The notes: a model not told the origin generated them from the sequence alone. Shown: positions 10,408 to 23,231, counted from the first letter of the stretch. The stretch: 64,000 nucleotides of DNA from Chytriomyces cf. hyalinus JEL632 (GCA_025435555.1 JAIWWG010000050.1:186001-250000), one strand, 5' to 3'. Made by a program: numbers and translations.

Positions 10408-13400
10408 TTACAATCTTTGGAAGATGTAGTGCGCGCAGGGAAACATGAATTTGCCTTTCACTTCCGCACTTGCCCTCGTTGCCGCCACAGTTGCGCCAGG
10501 CTGTCCAGCAAACATCTGGACTGCCTGTCCATCAAACAGACGCATCCCCACCAAAGATCCATCGGCACCGATAAACACAAGCTCCCCATACGAATCAGAA
10601 TCTTGCAGTACATTCCTCATACACGCTTCACACATTCCGTAACATCCACTAAATGCAGCCACACTTGCCCCCAGCAAGTCCCTGTGCACCCTCGCGGGCG
10701 TCGGCGTCGCAGGAATCCCCAACACCGCCAACAAATTACTAAACTCATTTGCAGCGCTCGATTGCTGTCCACGGGTCTGCATTTGATATGCTCCTGACGC
10801 CATCACATCTGCGCTGATTGCAAACATGGTTGGCGCCGTGAATGCGCTTGATTGCATGGCCGCAGCGAACCGTTTCACTGAATCGTTTGCTGAGGTATCT
10901 GCGTCCGTCATTGGACCCACGGGCGGGATCATGAGGGCCGCGAGACTGCCTTCGTGCATGGCCGAGATAAGTCCGCTTCGACTTGTGATTTCTCGGGAAT
11001 CGACTCGGAATATGTCCAGTGCCTCTGTGACGGTGGCATCCAGCTTTTTGGCTCCTTCCGTGTAAAAGTGGATCGACCTCTCGTGCTCGTACTTGTATGC
11101 GTCACTTGCGTTCAGCCAATCGTTTTTGCCCATAAGAATTCGAATCAGGATGGACTGCTGGGTGTAAAAGTCGATGCCTGTCCCGATCCCAAAGAGGTAA
11201 TCCGTTGAGTTCACATCACTGCGCGTATTCTCAGAGCTTCCCAAAGACTGCGCATTCAAGAACCGCGCCGTCGCCCCAAAGTAAGCGTCCTGGCCACCAA
11301 TATACGGATACAACATCGAGTACGGGACTTGATTGACGATATCTTCTCGCGTCCTTTCCAAGCCCTGAACCGCAGTCACAAAACCGACGGCCAGCACTTC
11401 CAAATCCATAAAATTGTAAATTTGAAGATCAAGAGCCTCGAGTAATGCAGTGATGGGTTCAGCAAAGCAGCAAAGGAGCGTGTCGTTTTTGGGATCAATT
11501 TCCAGAAACTGCGGGAACAGGTCTTGCGTCGGCGACTGTTGAAGTCGAAGTAACAAGAAAACGGCCTGGCAAACTGTGAAATGAACATGCAGCCTCAAAC
11601 TTTCAGGTATTTTGGCAGAGTTGCCGCTGGCGGCTGCTTGGGATGCAATGCTCTCGCCAGAAGAAGTCTCCTCGGTCAGCAGAGTCCCGAGGATATAAAG
11701 AGCCACGTACGGATGTCCATTGATTATATATCCAGATGCTATCGAAAAAAGCAATACACGCATTGAGAATAGATCGCAAAATCCGCAAAAAAGTAGGAAA
11801 GCAAATCTCACCAATATTGACAAGGGTATACAGCATACCGACCAAGTCGTTCTTTTCTTTGAAAACAGTCAGGCACTGCTTCAACCCAGCTAACCCAGAA
11901 ACAGCCCAATTCGCTCCAACTGATTCAGGAGCAAACATGTCCGGCGCGTCGCTGGCTCCCTCCATGCTGATGCCGCGCAACCGGGGCGGTCCCCAGTAAC
12001 GAGTGCATTCTTCCATCTCGCTTGCACCAATCGCTTGGGACTCCATATTGCGCAACCAATGAAGAGATTTGAGAGTTCGAGCAATTTCCAGCTTCAACGC
12101 ATGAATTGAGCTCAATACGCGGGTTTGCATGGCGGTGCAGTGGAGTGATTGGAAGATTGCTGATGATTCCACCATTTGCTCTATTGACGAAGAAAATCGA
12201 CCCTTGGCGTCTGTTTTTCAAGGGGCAAAGTAAATCAAGAAAGAAAATCACAGAGAATAGGGATCCAGTATCGAATAGGCACTGATAAGGCACTTACAGA
12301 AAGATACAGCGGTATTCCCCATAATGCATCCTTTCAAAGGATCCATGGCGTCTCTCTTGTACGCATCCATATGCTTTGTCTGCTCTTCCTGCCATTTCAT
12401 TTGCTCGTCCCGTGACAGTCTCTTTTGACTTTTTTGCCGCATTACCGCGTCTTCTCCCTTTTCCTTAACGGTTGTCCAGTACCGAGCAAGAGCATAACCG
12501 CTCTTTGCCTCAGTACCTTCCTTCACACCTCCAATGATTCCAACGCGTCCATAAAACGATATAATTTCCAACGCATGTGAATTACACTGCAACGCCGCGT
12601 CATCGAGACCCAACGACTGACAGCAGACTGCCAAATGCGTCAAAGAGCGTGACTGGGCGAGAATCGTGGATCGGTGGAGATAGGAAAGGTGGAGGCGGCG
12701 GTTTCGTGGAGGGGTGGGCATGTTTGGATCGTGTAATGGGTTTCCAGCAGCTGCACCAGAATGAGTGGACGACGAGTCTGCAGCCGGTGTGGATGATTCG
12801 GAGCTACTTTTGGATGGTCTTAGGTCGGGTCGCCCTCCGGCCATTGATGTTTTGAAGCGGGCGGCTATGGATAGTGGGAACGACATGCGGAAATCAGCGT
12901 CAAGCGGGAAGTATTCAAAAACCGTTTCTGCCAAGCGAAGACAGTTGGAATGCTGGCTGATGGCTTCTTCATACAATCCCAAGTTGAACAGAATGTTTCC
13001 CAAGTTTGTGGTCAAGTCGAAAAACAGGACCACAATTGGGGGTCCATGGAGTACTTTGGTCGCTTCCGTCTCATACTGCGACTGGGAGCCAGTTGAATCA
13101 GATCGATGCGGAAATAAGTGACCCGATACATGGTGCTCTCTTGGTTGATTTTGCAGTTCTTCCATGTACCTGTGTCCGGAAAAAAAAAAGAGGTATTTGT
13201 CACCGTGCGAAGTCTCAGAAAGCAATCGGGCAAATTACTACTACGTTATCCACTGCGCGCTCGAATCCAGAGATAAAAGAGAAACGACAAGCTCCATCCA
13301 ATCGCTTCCCAGATCCATTCCCATTGCATTCAATTTAAATTTCTCGGCGACAAGGGCATGAATGGTCACAGTCCAAGCTTCCTGGATCAGAGTGATGGCC

Positions 13401-14218
13401 TCTTCAAACCGGCTGGACTGCCGCTTCGCGACTGCCATGTTGTTGAGACACGTTGCGTGGTAGTACCAGTTGTAAGAGGGTGAGTTGGGGGGTTCAGCGC
13501 GTCGAAGACACAGGTCAAATTTCTCAAATGCCTGCATTGGGCTTAAAGCGACACCGGGAGTCATGAATTGAATTCCTTGGTCAAACAGAGACGGCCCTTT
13601 TGGTGTAGGGGGGTTTCTTGGGCGGCCGGGAACGGGTGGGCGTGACTGGGATTTCGATCGCGGAGGGTGAGAATGAGAGTTTATTTGAAGATGATGGTTG
13701 TTGCGATCCAAGTTTTGCGGTGGCGGTGGTGCGTTTGAATAAGACGTTGGCGATGATTGCGAGTCTGGAGGATAAGCGTAGTCCGCAGGTGCATATTGCG
13801 ATCCATATTCCGGTTGCTGGTTCTGATAGTGCGCATGAGGGTAGTTTTGCTGCTGCTGATGATGATGCATACTTCTTGATGGGTCAGGTTGGCTGTGCCC
13901 GCTGTAAGGGTCCGCCACGAACGAGTAGGTGCCCGAGCTGCTGGAGCCAGCGTAGAACTCACCCGTCGCTGACCCATGGGAATTTGTCCGCTGAGGTGGA
14001 TGAGAGGTCATGCCGGGGTTATAGTCGTAGGAAGGCGCATAGCCGGGGGCTGGTGTGGGGGCATAGCTGGAGCCAGACCCGTTGTTGTAGGAACCCATTG
14101 AAGACGACCTAGCAGGCGACAAGTGAGCATTGCTCGCTTCTGAGCGAACTGTGCTGGAACGAATGGCGGAGAAATAGCCGGTTGGTGTGCGGGCAATGCG
14201 GTCATCTCCACCGTCCAT
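10408..14218 (-). CDS. Large TPR-repeat protein of unknown function
   Basis: A protein of roughly 1,100 aa, starting at the ATG at 14218 (MDGGDDRIARTPTGYF). The first ~200 residues are low complexity, rich in Ser, Pro, Tyr, Gln and His (HHHQQQQ). After that come tetratricopeptide-like helices: MQAFEKFDLCLRRAEPPNSP, HATCLNNMAVAKRQSSRFEE, TTNLGNILFNLGLYEEAISQ, LTHLAVCCQSLGLDDAALQC and GLAGLKQCLTVFKEKNDLVG. The C-terminal third (FYTQQSILIRILMGKNDW, LDIFRVDSREITSRSGL) is helical and unassigned. Introns lie near 13140-13250, 12185-12300 and 11710-11815. No zinc cluster, kinase or membrane segment is visible. TPR arrays usually bind other proteins. I do not recognise the family. Confidence 0.65.
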
Positions 14219-14291
14219 TATTGCTTGCTTTTTGATCAACTTTCAAACTTGGTCAAGTGCTGGGAACTTTACAAACGTATTCTGCGTGCTT

Positions 14292-15944
14292 TTATTCAAG
14301 TGCATGCACTACGCGACCTATCACAAGCGTAGCATGCGCTTTCATTCCCAGTGTTTTCACAGCATCGGCAACGTTTCCCAAGACTCCCTTCCACACCCGC
14401 TCTCCGTTGTCTCGGCCCCATCCCGCCTTCTCCACAATTGCAACAGGCACGTCTAAAGGATAGCCAGCTTCCTCGACCATTCCACGGACGCATCGTTGAA
14501 TGCGTCCCATTGCCATCAGCACAACGGTTGTTCGGTTGGGAGCGTACGTTGGCCATTCCACATCCTTGTGCTCCTCTTCGAGACGGCCAGTCGCGATGAG
14601 AATCTGGTCAGAAAGCCCGCGATGTGTCGCAGGAATGCCTGCCATCAGAGGTGCCACGAGCGATGACGAGAGTCCCGGCACAACGTTGATCTTGATGGGT
14701 GCGTTGTTTTCCTGGGTTGCTTGAGCTGCACTGATGTATTCTTCACCACCACGCCCATACACAAATGGATCGCCACCTTTTAGCCTCACAACGGAATGGC
14801 CGAGACTTAAAGCTGCCGCCGTCCAATCTTCAATTTCCTTCTGGGTTTCAGGCGCATTTCCAAGAACTTTGCGGGTGTGAAGAATGTACGGCATTATCCT
14901 CCTCCTTGTGCTGGGTTTAGTCTTGTCATAAGCGACCTGAGATAAGATAGCTTTTGACGACTTGGGCGCGATGGATGCACTCAGGGGAGTGATTTGGACG
15001 GTGAGAGCGTATTTGATGAGGTCAGCAGGAACAAGACGGTCGACAATGAGCAGTGAGCATGACTGAATCGCGGATATTGCGGCCACAGTGAGCAGAGCCG
15101 GTGTCCCAGGCCCAGCGCCGACAATAGATAGAGATGCAGACTCGGAAGAGTCGCTAAATAACGGCGGTGGAATAAAAGACGTGCATGAAAAGCCGGCATC
15201 CTTCGGCGGACGCAATGTTGCATTTTCAATTTCGCGGTCCACATCGCCAATGGAGTCGAGGAAGCTGATGGAATCTTCCGAGATGAGTGAGCCTTCCGAA
15301 GGAACAGGCGAGAGAGTGCGGGCAATGGCCGTCACCGATTCTGCCTCCGAGTCGGAATCGCAATCGACAACACACACACAGTCGGCAGCTTCATCGAGTA
15401 AGTGAGACGGAAACCAGAAGTCCTGGTCCTCGATTCCGTTGTTGCTGTGTTGGCTATGGACGCGTGAAGACCACAAGGGAGTGCCCGTGTTGTGGCAAAT
15501 GCGAGTGAAGGTGCTGTCGCTGTCAGAAGCGGACACGAGCACGGCAAAGTTGCTGGCTTTCTGGCCGTGCATAAGAAGCGGCTCAGCCACGGCCCGCACG
15601 GCCGGCGCCAGTACAGCTTCGACACAGGCGCGCGTGGCACTGGGGTCGACACCAACTGAGATGGCCGCTCCAGCCTGTGCAAACGCGGCCAGCATGCGCC
15701 TGGCCGTGCACAGACCAGAGTGAATGTGTCCAATGGAGCGTCTCTTGTCTGCATCCATCCAAGACTGCCGGTGTGGACTGGATGCCGATGCTGAAGAGTC
15801 AATCCACACCGCCACGCGCTGCCGCCTGACCGCGCTCGTTCCGAATGCGACCCGCAGCCCCGAGTCGCTGCTCCGAGCATCCCGATCCCGTGCCTGCTGC
15901 TGTCTCCGAGCGGGAGTGTGGAAGTGTCGCTCGCTTGTTGCCAT
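14292..15944 (-). CDS. MET1: Uroporphyrinogen-III C-methyltransferase, Met1 type
   Basis: This enzyme uses two SAM to methylate uroporphyrinogen III at C2 and C7, giving precorrin-2 on the way to siroheme, the cofactor of sulfite reductase. The gene is a single exon of 550 aa from the ATG at 15944. The C-terminal ~260 residues show the family blocks: SIVGAGPGTPALLT, HTRKVLGNAPETQKEIEDW, VVRLKGGDPFVYGRGGEE, INVVPGLSSSLVAPLMAGIP and ATHRGLSDQILIATG. The N-terminal part (SGLCTARRMLAAFAQAGA, SNFAVLVSASDSDSTFTRIC) resembles a worn Met8/CysG Rossmann domain, as in yeast Met1. A Ser/Asp/Glu-rich linker joins the two. The separate dehydrogenase/ferrochelatase is not in this window. Confidence 0.88.
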   Translation of the reverse strand: MATSERHFHTPARRQQQARDRDARSSDSGLRVAFGTSAVRRQRVAVWIDSSASASSPHRQSWMDADKRRSIGHIHSGLCTARRMLAAFAQAGAAISVGVDPSATRACVEAVLAPAVRAVAEPLLMHGQKASNFAVLVSASDSDSTFTRICHNTGTPLWSSRVHSQHSNNGIEDQDFWFPSHLLDEAADCVCVVDCDSDSEAESVTAIARTLSPVPSEGSLISEDSISFLDSIGDVDREIENATLRPPKDAGFSCTSFIPPPLFSDSSESASLSIVGAGPGTPALLTVAAISAIQSCSLLIVDRLVPADLIKYALTVQITPLSASIAPKSSKAILSQVAYDKTKPSTRRRIMPYILHTRKVLGNAPETQKEIEDWTAAALSLGHSVVRLKGGDPFVYGRGGEEYISAAQATQENNAPIKINVVPGLSSSLVAPLMAGIPATHRGLSDQILIATGRLEEEHKDVEWPTYAPNRTTVVLMAMGRIQRCVRGMVEEAGYPLDVPVAIVEKAGWGRDNGERVWKGVLGNVADAVKTLGMKAHATLVIGRVVHALE

Positions 15945-16104
15945 GTTTGTGCTGTCTTTTTTGTTGATAAGGACTTGTCTTTCTTGGCTTGACGAAAATG
16001 TGCGTTGACGCCATTCGCATTCTTGATTGCGCAATTTCCGGCTTTCGAATCGAAAATATTTTGAACTATTTTAAATCCGGCTTTATGAGTTTATGAGTGT
16101 GCGT

Positions 16105-16110
<6 letters not shown>

Positions 16111-16144
<34 letters not shown>
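16111..16144. repeat. (GT)17 microsatellite
   Basis: An uninterrupted GT dinucleotide run, preceded by an imperfect GT-rich lead-in from about 16097. It lies about 165 bases upstream of the Met1 start. Confidence 0.9.
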
Positions 16145-16146
<2 letters not shown>

Positions 16147-16177
16147 CTTGCTTGCTGGTTGCTACCCAGTGGCTACT

Positions 16178-16197
16178 TGCTGCTGCTGCTGCTGCTG
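16178..16197. repeat. Short TGC trinucleotide repeat
   Basis: About six and a half units of TGC, next to the GT microsatellite and non-coding as far as I can see. Confidence 0.8.
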
Positions 16198-16557
16198 TTG
16201 GTTGCTGGCTACTCTTACTCGTTAGTAGCCAGCTACCAACTACCCCAAGCTGTCTTGTTGGCGACTACTGCGTGTTTTACCATCACTGTAAGCTTCAGAT
16301 GACTCGGTCGCTGATTGGGATCACTGACCATCGCTGCGTGCAACCGCCTGATCGTCTTGCCATGCTCTTTCCCACGCGGGTTTTGGCAAATATCGCGCAG
16401 AGAGAGCACTGCAAAACCTTGGACTTTGGTCAAATTGGTGAATGAGTTTATTCAGCTGCTCGAAAGTACTTGAAGCAATTTAAGTGGCAGTGTATTTTAT
16501 AAGTGTCCGCATCGTTCTAGTTTGCTCCAGTTTTCAAGGCACTGGGCGTTGAATTTT

Positions 16558-17664
16558 TTACATGGTAAGCATCACACCTCGCAGCAAGGCAATAAACATA
16601 AACGTTACTCACAGATGCTCATAAAGTCGAGATACAGTCGCAGCGCTTCGTTGACGGGATCCCGTGCTTTCGTCCCAACTTCAACTGCTCGACCACTCTT
16701 TATCACTTTTTGCATATCTCCCAAAACATAGTACCCAAACACTGTCAGACCTAATTTACGTTTGCACTTGTCAAGTTAATATATCAAAACCACGGCAAAA
16801 ACAACAGACATACGAACCAGAGTACAGGTAAAAGGCAAGCAGCTTGGGCATGCGTTGTAATCGCAGCGGTAAAATAATGCTCGTGTTTGCCGCAATTGCA
16901 GAAACTGTCAAACCACCAAGAAGGGGTCCCCCAAGGTAAACGTAATTATCGCTCTTGGTAGTCGCGCCAATGAATGAGAGAGATGCAAGGAGGCCCGCCG
17001 TATATAGTCCTGCATGGGCAATGAGAGCAGGAGATACGATAATGGCTGACGTCAGAAAGACGCCCTTTGAAACTGCGAACATGGAGAACAGCGTGTACTT
17101 TCCGGCCTTGTTTTCGGAAGATGTCATCAAGCAAGCCGGCGCAATCATAGCAGACGCTGCCATTGCCCCAAGGGTCACACCGACAGGATTACGAAGCATG
17201 ACTCTCTGGAAAGCCTTGTTGAAGTGAAGGAGGTATGCTGACCCGCCTGTCAAGGCCACACCGAGCCCGACAAACAAGTAAGTTTCGTTGAGGTATTCAC
17301 GCACAGTGTCATTAGATCGAACGATGGACCGGATCGGGTTGTCGGGGATGTGCGAGTACATGCTATGAACTTGGCCGTCGAGAAGCTCCTCTTTCTGGTT
17401 GAAAGTCTGATCAATCAAGTACGCCCCAGCAGCAACGGCCGCCACCGAGAATGACATTTGCAGCCAGCCGTACTTTCGCCGGGTCTGTGAGGGTTGGATC
17501 AGTTCCCCTGGAGGACATCTGACAATGAGCTTGGCTTTGCCGGTGCCCGCTGGTGCTGCTGCCACACTGGAGTACCGCATACAGGGCGTGGGCCGCACAA
17601 GTCCGCATGCGGCTGTGTGTGGCGCTAGGCGGCCAAGCGGGAGACGCAGGGATGCAACCGACAT
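16558..17664 (-). CDS. Mitochondrial Bax-inhibitor-1 family protein (GHITM/TMBIM5-like)
   Basis: A multi-pass protein of the BI-1/TMBIM superfamily, closest in layout to the inner mitochondrial membrane protein GHITM (TMBIM5). The N-terminus from the ATG at 17664 (MSVASLRLPLGRLAPHTAAC) is Arg/Ser/Ala-rich without acids, like a mitochondrial presequence; an in-frame ATG also lies at 17688. Hydrophobic segments include FVGLGVALTGGSAYLLHF, VTLGAMAASAMIAPACLM and FLTSAIIVSPALIAHAGLY. The last exons carry LTVFGYYVLGDMQKVIKSG and DPVNEALRLYLDFMSI, matching the family's DTQKVIK and YDPIN...YMD blocks. The final intron is uncertain: a 35-base intron leads to the stop at 16558-16560. Family members shape cristae and handle ions, which is family knowledge. 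Confidence 0.75.
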
Positions 17665-17892
17665 TTCGGAACAGGAATAAAGCCACATGAACCACGTGGG
17701 CGTAATTTAAGTGTCAACTTGCACCGCACGCACGCACACCACCAGGCTAGGCAGGGAGGCCCCATCACTGTCAGATGCATCAGATGCAAGAGCCTTCGTT
17801 CGAAACAACCAGCACCCCCACCGTCAATCTTGCCCATTTGAAATCACCTAGCGCCGTATTAGAAATCACTTGAACGCAACCAGAAATCAGTT

Positions 17893-20800
17893 TTATTCCT
17901 TCTTCTTGGGAGATCCTCCTCCCTTCGCTGCTCCTCCTCCCCCTCTCCTCTTTGGCCCACCACCACCACGCCCACTCTTGCGCGCAGATGAAGTCGCCGC
18001 TGGCTCCGACGCTTCGACAACCTCAGCCTCTGCTGCCGTCACTTGCCACTCCCCATTTTGAAACACCATCCGCACTCCGAACTGCTCTTGCAATTCTTTC
18101 AGTTCCAACTCTTCTTTTTGGATTTCGGCGAATGAAGTATTTTTGATGTTTTCTCGAAGCCGAATTTCAGTTTTGCGGCGTCTCATTTCTTCTTCTTGAA
18201 TTTCGCTAAGAGTTGGCCGAGCTGGCGGTGCGATGGGGGCCGGAGATGGAGCAAATTGAATTGCAGAAACCTTCGTGGGCGACTGTGACCATGATGTCGC
18301 AAGACGTGGTGATACTCCAGCCCGTTCCACAACCTGTTTACGATTTCCGTCACCTTTTTTCCAAGACGTTGGAGCAGCGGTCGATGATGACCAAAAATCA
18401 AAACCAGGTTCCTCCTCATTTTCATGCTCATGGAACCTGGGCAGAGGTTGCCTCGAGTCGGGAATTGTCCATGCGCTGGGAGGTGTATGCGCGACAGACG
18501 AAGGAGTTGGCGCGTTCGAAGCTCCTGCGGCAGCTCCGGTGCTTTCTCGTTTCCGTTCTTTTTGTGATTTTTTGGTAGACACTTTGATTGGAACAGATTG
18601 CAATGAATCGGAGGGGATGCTGCTCGATAAAGGCGCGGTGACGGAAAATGGTGAAGTGGTGAAAGCCGAGGCGGCTTTGTTATTTGACGGCGTTCCCCAG
18701 CTTCTTGCAGCTGCATTGGCAGGACTACCATTCATCTGCTCAGGAACTGCGATTGCGGCTGAAACGGCGCGTTTTGTCGGCGTCTTGAGAATGTTTGCCG
18801 AAACTGTGGCTGGCTGGGACCCCGACTGTTGGCCTGCCGGAGCATTTTTGGTACTTGGTGCATCACTCAAGGTTGCTACAGGCCGAGATGAAGCCGGCGC
18901 CAGATTTGTGCTCGAACTTTTTCTCTCTACCGTCTTCTCCGTTTCCTTCATGATGTCGCTCAGTGACACTTTAGCAGGCGTCACAGCAGCCCCCGCGCTC
19001 CCCCAACCCTTTAAAGACGAGATTGACGGTTTAGAGATAAAATCCGGCATCGTATTCACAGATTGAACTGCGGCTGATGCAACTGGGGTCCCCAGATCAA
19101 TTTTCTTCCAATTCTGTTTGTCTTTTTTCTTTCCTGCCTTTGCTGAAGGTGCTCCGTCGAGTTTGTTCTTCGCAGTCGGCGACTCCAACTCCAAATCAAA
19201 CATGGTCTGCGGGTTCGAATTCATTCGTGCTACATGACGCACATGTTTTGCTGCATTCTCGTTCGCTTTGAATTCTTTGCTTCGTGCCAAGGCTCTTTCT
19301 TGGTCAAGTCGGGCACGCGAGGCCAATGTTTCGAGATGGAATTTCTCACGATCTTCTCGCGCAATTGGGCTCAAATAAAAAAGTCTTGATTCACGTTCAA
19401 GTTGTGCAGATGTGGTCTTGATGCGAGCGTAGAATCCGTCTGGACTGCGCATTTGCGGGAACTTGGCTTGCTGCTTGAGTTGCAGAGCCGCTTCCATGTC
19501 CATTAAAAGTCCATCCGGTGCGTCATCCAGCATGTGTGATTCAATCAGAGTGGAGAGGTTCCAGCAGACTGAAAATTTACATCAAAAATCAGTGGAAAAT
19601 CGAAGGCTTTGGCAAAAACAGGTTTCCTTACTGAAGTCCAGGCAAGATTCTTTCAACAGCTTCGCATCATACATGTCGGCGACTTCCAGCAACTCCACTA
19701 CATTGGACAAGTCTAGTAAATCTCTCAACACGCTCGATACTTGCTCCTTCAACCTTTCCAACAGAAATTCGTTGGCACAACTGAGAATGTCAATCAGGAG
19801 CCTAAGGTACTCCAACAACGTTCCTCGTGAGAGATGTGCCGCAATGCTTTCAAAACTTGCGTCAGTATACAACCATTCCATAACGACACGCATCACTTCC
19901 AAAGTCCAGTGCCCCAAATCTATAACGACAACGTTTACATGAGCGCCATTGGGAAGCTGTACATTTCTGCGCACAAGCATCCACTGGGATCCAGAACCGA
20001 GCATTGCTTCAAAAAATGGACTCCTGGCGGCAAGAAATACTCGATGAGCAAAGAACTGGGTTGTACCCTCTTCAAGCTCCAGTACAACATCCGCCGTTGC
20101 GCGCATCAGCGACATTTCGTGAAGACATGAAGCAAAAGATTCGCAATATCGCTCCAGACTGGAAGTTCCCGAGATGGATGAGGTTTGCTCAAGCTCAAAC
20201 AAGCGCGCCAGAATGTAAAAGTCCGACTGTGTTGTGACATATGCGCTTGAACTGCTTTTGTGTAATTTCTTGTCCCCGTTTTTTGCGGTTGTTTTCTTCC
20301 CGTTCAAAGACTTTTTGCCTCCTTTTGCTGATTGACTTTCTTGGGACTCCCAATTGCGCGCGAAGCTGCCGGTATATATGAGCTCCAGCAAAGATCCAAG
20401 GGCTTTCGGCATGTACTCCGCATTCAAAAATCGAATGACCAGAACGCGGTCAGTGAATTCAGGCTCAACCCCCGCCGAGTTCCCCAGGTTCAAATCAAAC
20501 GAAGGAATGGGTACATCATCGGGACTTCCAAAACTCTCTTCAATGCTCACAAGAATGCTGCCGTTCTCCAATTCCCACGCATCCGTCGAATTATCGAGAT
20601 TTGATAACTTTCCTTGGCGACTTCGCGAATTCATGGTTTCAATTACTCGGCGGAAAAATGGACTTCGAGATGCGAGTATAACGGAATGGGCTTCGAACGC
20701 GTATTCCTCTTCGCAATGCACGAGAATAAGCCGAACATCAATAAACGGCTCTCCGGCGCCACTAATTTCATGCTGCGCTTCTTCATATGGCCGTGAAATC

Positions 20801-23231
20801 ATTACTTTGCGCAAGTCTTCCCGCAGGGAACTGGCGCTGGGTTGAATAGGGGATGGCAATTCATCCACACGGATTGCTGCAAATGCTCCAGAAATGCTTG
20901 CGTACACGCTCTGAATGTTTTGCAAGTAAGGTACTTGCTTGAATTTGAAATAAATAATGTCGCGCTGTCCGCTCGATTCTTTAAATTTGACTTCTTTCCG
21001 TCTGTCACAAGAAATTGCAACGTAAGCGTTAAGAAGAGCAAGATTTTGCTCCCGTCAAAAACGAAACTTACTTTGTCCCCATATATACATGTCCGTTCTC
21101 AGTTCGAACGAGGACAGTCGAATCTATCCCTACTGCTACATCTTTTGCTGCCATCTCGCCGCCTCCCCTGGCACCGTGCGCACTCCAGATTCGTTTTGGA
21201 CGCGACTGCGGAAAGTTTTGCTGCTGCCACGTGTTTTTAAATTCTTCAACCTCCACTGGCGGGCACCACATGTATATGTCTCCTTCTCCAGTCATGCCCA
21301 CATACTGATGGTTACCAGAGGCAATTTTAACGATACGTACGGCACTGTTCGTCTTGTAATCGGCAGAGACACCACCACCTGCAGACGAAGAGTGTTTGGC
21401 TGATTGACGGACGAACGAGTTATTGACATTTGCAAATGCTGAAAGGATTGGAGGTGGGGTAAAGCTGACTCTATGTGTTTGATTGTTTGAGATGACGTGG
21501 ACTTCGCCACGATTGATTAGAAGGGCTGTCGAGTTGTTTGTTGCTGCAACGGCAAGAATTTCTCCTTGTGGAATTGCAGTCACTTTTCTAGGTGTTTGCT
21601 GCAGTTGTGTCGTGTTGGGAGGTTGAGCGTAGCCTGCATAAAAAAACATGAAATTCAAGCTTGCAGTCACAAGAAGCCACATAACATACCAAGCTGCCCA
21701 ATGTTCCATCCCCACGTAAACAAAAGTCCATTATTCGAAAATGCAACTGAGTGGTATTTCGCGGCGGCTGCGCCAATGATTTTCACTTTCTTGAACACCC
21801 CTCCCACTTCAACAGGACTGAGCGAGGGCTTCATTTCATCGCGTATTGAATCTGTCGCGTACCCTGTACAACATACTTTTAGAACATTTTCATGCGCTGA
21901 TAAACCAGGCGTCGGTATTACCCAATTGACCCCATTTGTTCGAGCCCCATGTAAACACTCTTCCTGAATCAGTCACGACCATTGTGTGATCTGGACCGGT
22001 GGCAATGCAGGAAATTTTGCATGAATCCGAAATCTGATTGATATATCCGTCTGAAGTTGGCACCGTTGTTGGAGACTGATTTGAATCCGAAGCACGACTC
22101 CCTTCAAACCCGTGCACTAGAGACGGCAGCAGCGTTGTTTCGTTGTGTCCAAGACCCAGCCTTCCGCCACTTCCAAAGCCGAAAGAATACAAATGCGAAT
22201 CGGTTGCAATGACAGTGTGATATTTGGACATGCTCAATTTCGTGACGAGGGAGTGGTGGTGGTAGAGGTTTTGGATTGATACGGGATCTGACAAGTATAG
22301 GTGAGGTGCAATCTCTAAACGCTCGGGAAATGCGCGGTTGTTGGTGTTCGAATGCCCGAGTTGCTGAAAATAGTTCCGATTGAATACGACGTGTTATTCG
22401 AAAACCCATCAGGTCAAAACTAACCAGGTTTGAGTTGGAGCCCCAAGTCCATACGGATGTGGAGCTAGTTCGCTTTGAGAACCCAGTATGATGCGAAGAA
22501 ACTGGCGTGGCCGACGACGGATCGGCGACGGCATCTGCTGCGGCCGTAAATTCGTCCCCAGAGTCTTCATCCTCGTTCGATCGAGCTTCCTGAATTGTAC
22601 GTTGGTATCTTTCGAACGACAGCTGCCAAGTAGGAGTTAGCATATCTTACAACATCCAAAGCAAACTCTCACATCCAGCAGATCGAAGCAGGACAGACCA
22701 TCCTTGTCTCTCGCATTAAGATCAATGTCTGGTATCATGCGAAGAAGGGCTACTGCGCAAGATAGCTTGCCAGCGTACAAAAGCTGACGGATCGCCATAC
22801 GTCAGAATCAACCGTTCAAACTCATCAACGCCCAACTAACGCACCTCGTGCATCGCCGTATACTTGCTCTCCAAATCTGGCCAGTTTACTGCCTGAAGAA
22901 GAATGGCTGATGGAACGGAAGCAAGCAGAGAGACTGAATTCGGAGCCACGTCATCGGTGCTAAGCTCGTCCTCATCCTGATATCCTCTCGAGTCAATAGA
23001 GCCACCATCTTCATCCTCGTCCACAGCGCTGTTTGAAGCAGATTCCGCCCTGAGAATGCGCTGGATGAGGGTCTTTCCAGCGCCGTCCGTGTCAAGTAAG
23101 CTCCACTGGCATTGCGCTGAGCCGGTCCCGCTGCCCAGCATTTCGGCAATGTCACACGTTTCGGACTTGTTTGATGTCCATTCTCGTACTGACGCAAAGG
23201 GAGACCTCCGAGCGGCGCTCTTGTTGTGCAT
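17893..23231 (-). CDS. IBtk-like protein: ankyrin, RCC1 and two BTB domains
   Basis: The gene has the layout of inhibitor of Bruton tyrosine kinase, in animals a Cullin-3 substrate adaptor. From the ATG at 23231 come an acidic N-terminus, an ankyrin stretch split by introns (LLYAGKLSCAVALLRMIPDI, then DLNARDKDGLSCFDLLD), RCC1 repeats (DSHLYSFGFGSGGRLGLGHN, DSGRVFTWGSNKWGQLG, TGEGDIYMWCPPVEVEEF) and two BTB domains (EEYAFEAHSVILASRSPFF, TTQFFAHRVFLAARSPFFEA). The BTB exon joins the C-terminal exon at 19533-19640 through LDFICWNLSTLIESHMLDD, a block typical of IBtk. The last ~450 residues are disordered, then SFAEIQKEELELKELQEQFG and a Gly/Lys-rich end. The order of domains supports orthology. 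Cullin binding is inferred. Confidence 0.85.

Larger units (their letters stand above)
15945..16557. other. Intergenic stretch with simple repeats
   Basis: A 613-base gap between the Met1 start and the end of the GHITM-like gene. It carries a GT repeat, a short TGC repeat and nearby copies of GCTGGCTAC-like words on both strands. No gene was found. Confidence 0.6.

Noticed and set aside
16107-16445. Plus-strand frame beginning with Val-Cys repeats
   Set aside because: It is a translation of the GT microsatellite and flanking repeats, with no protein character beyond that.
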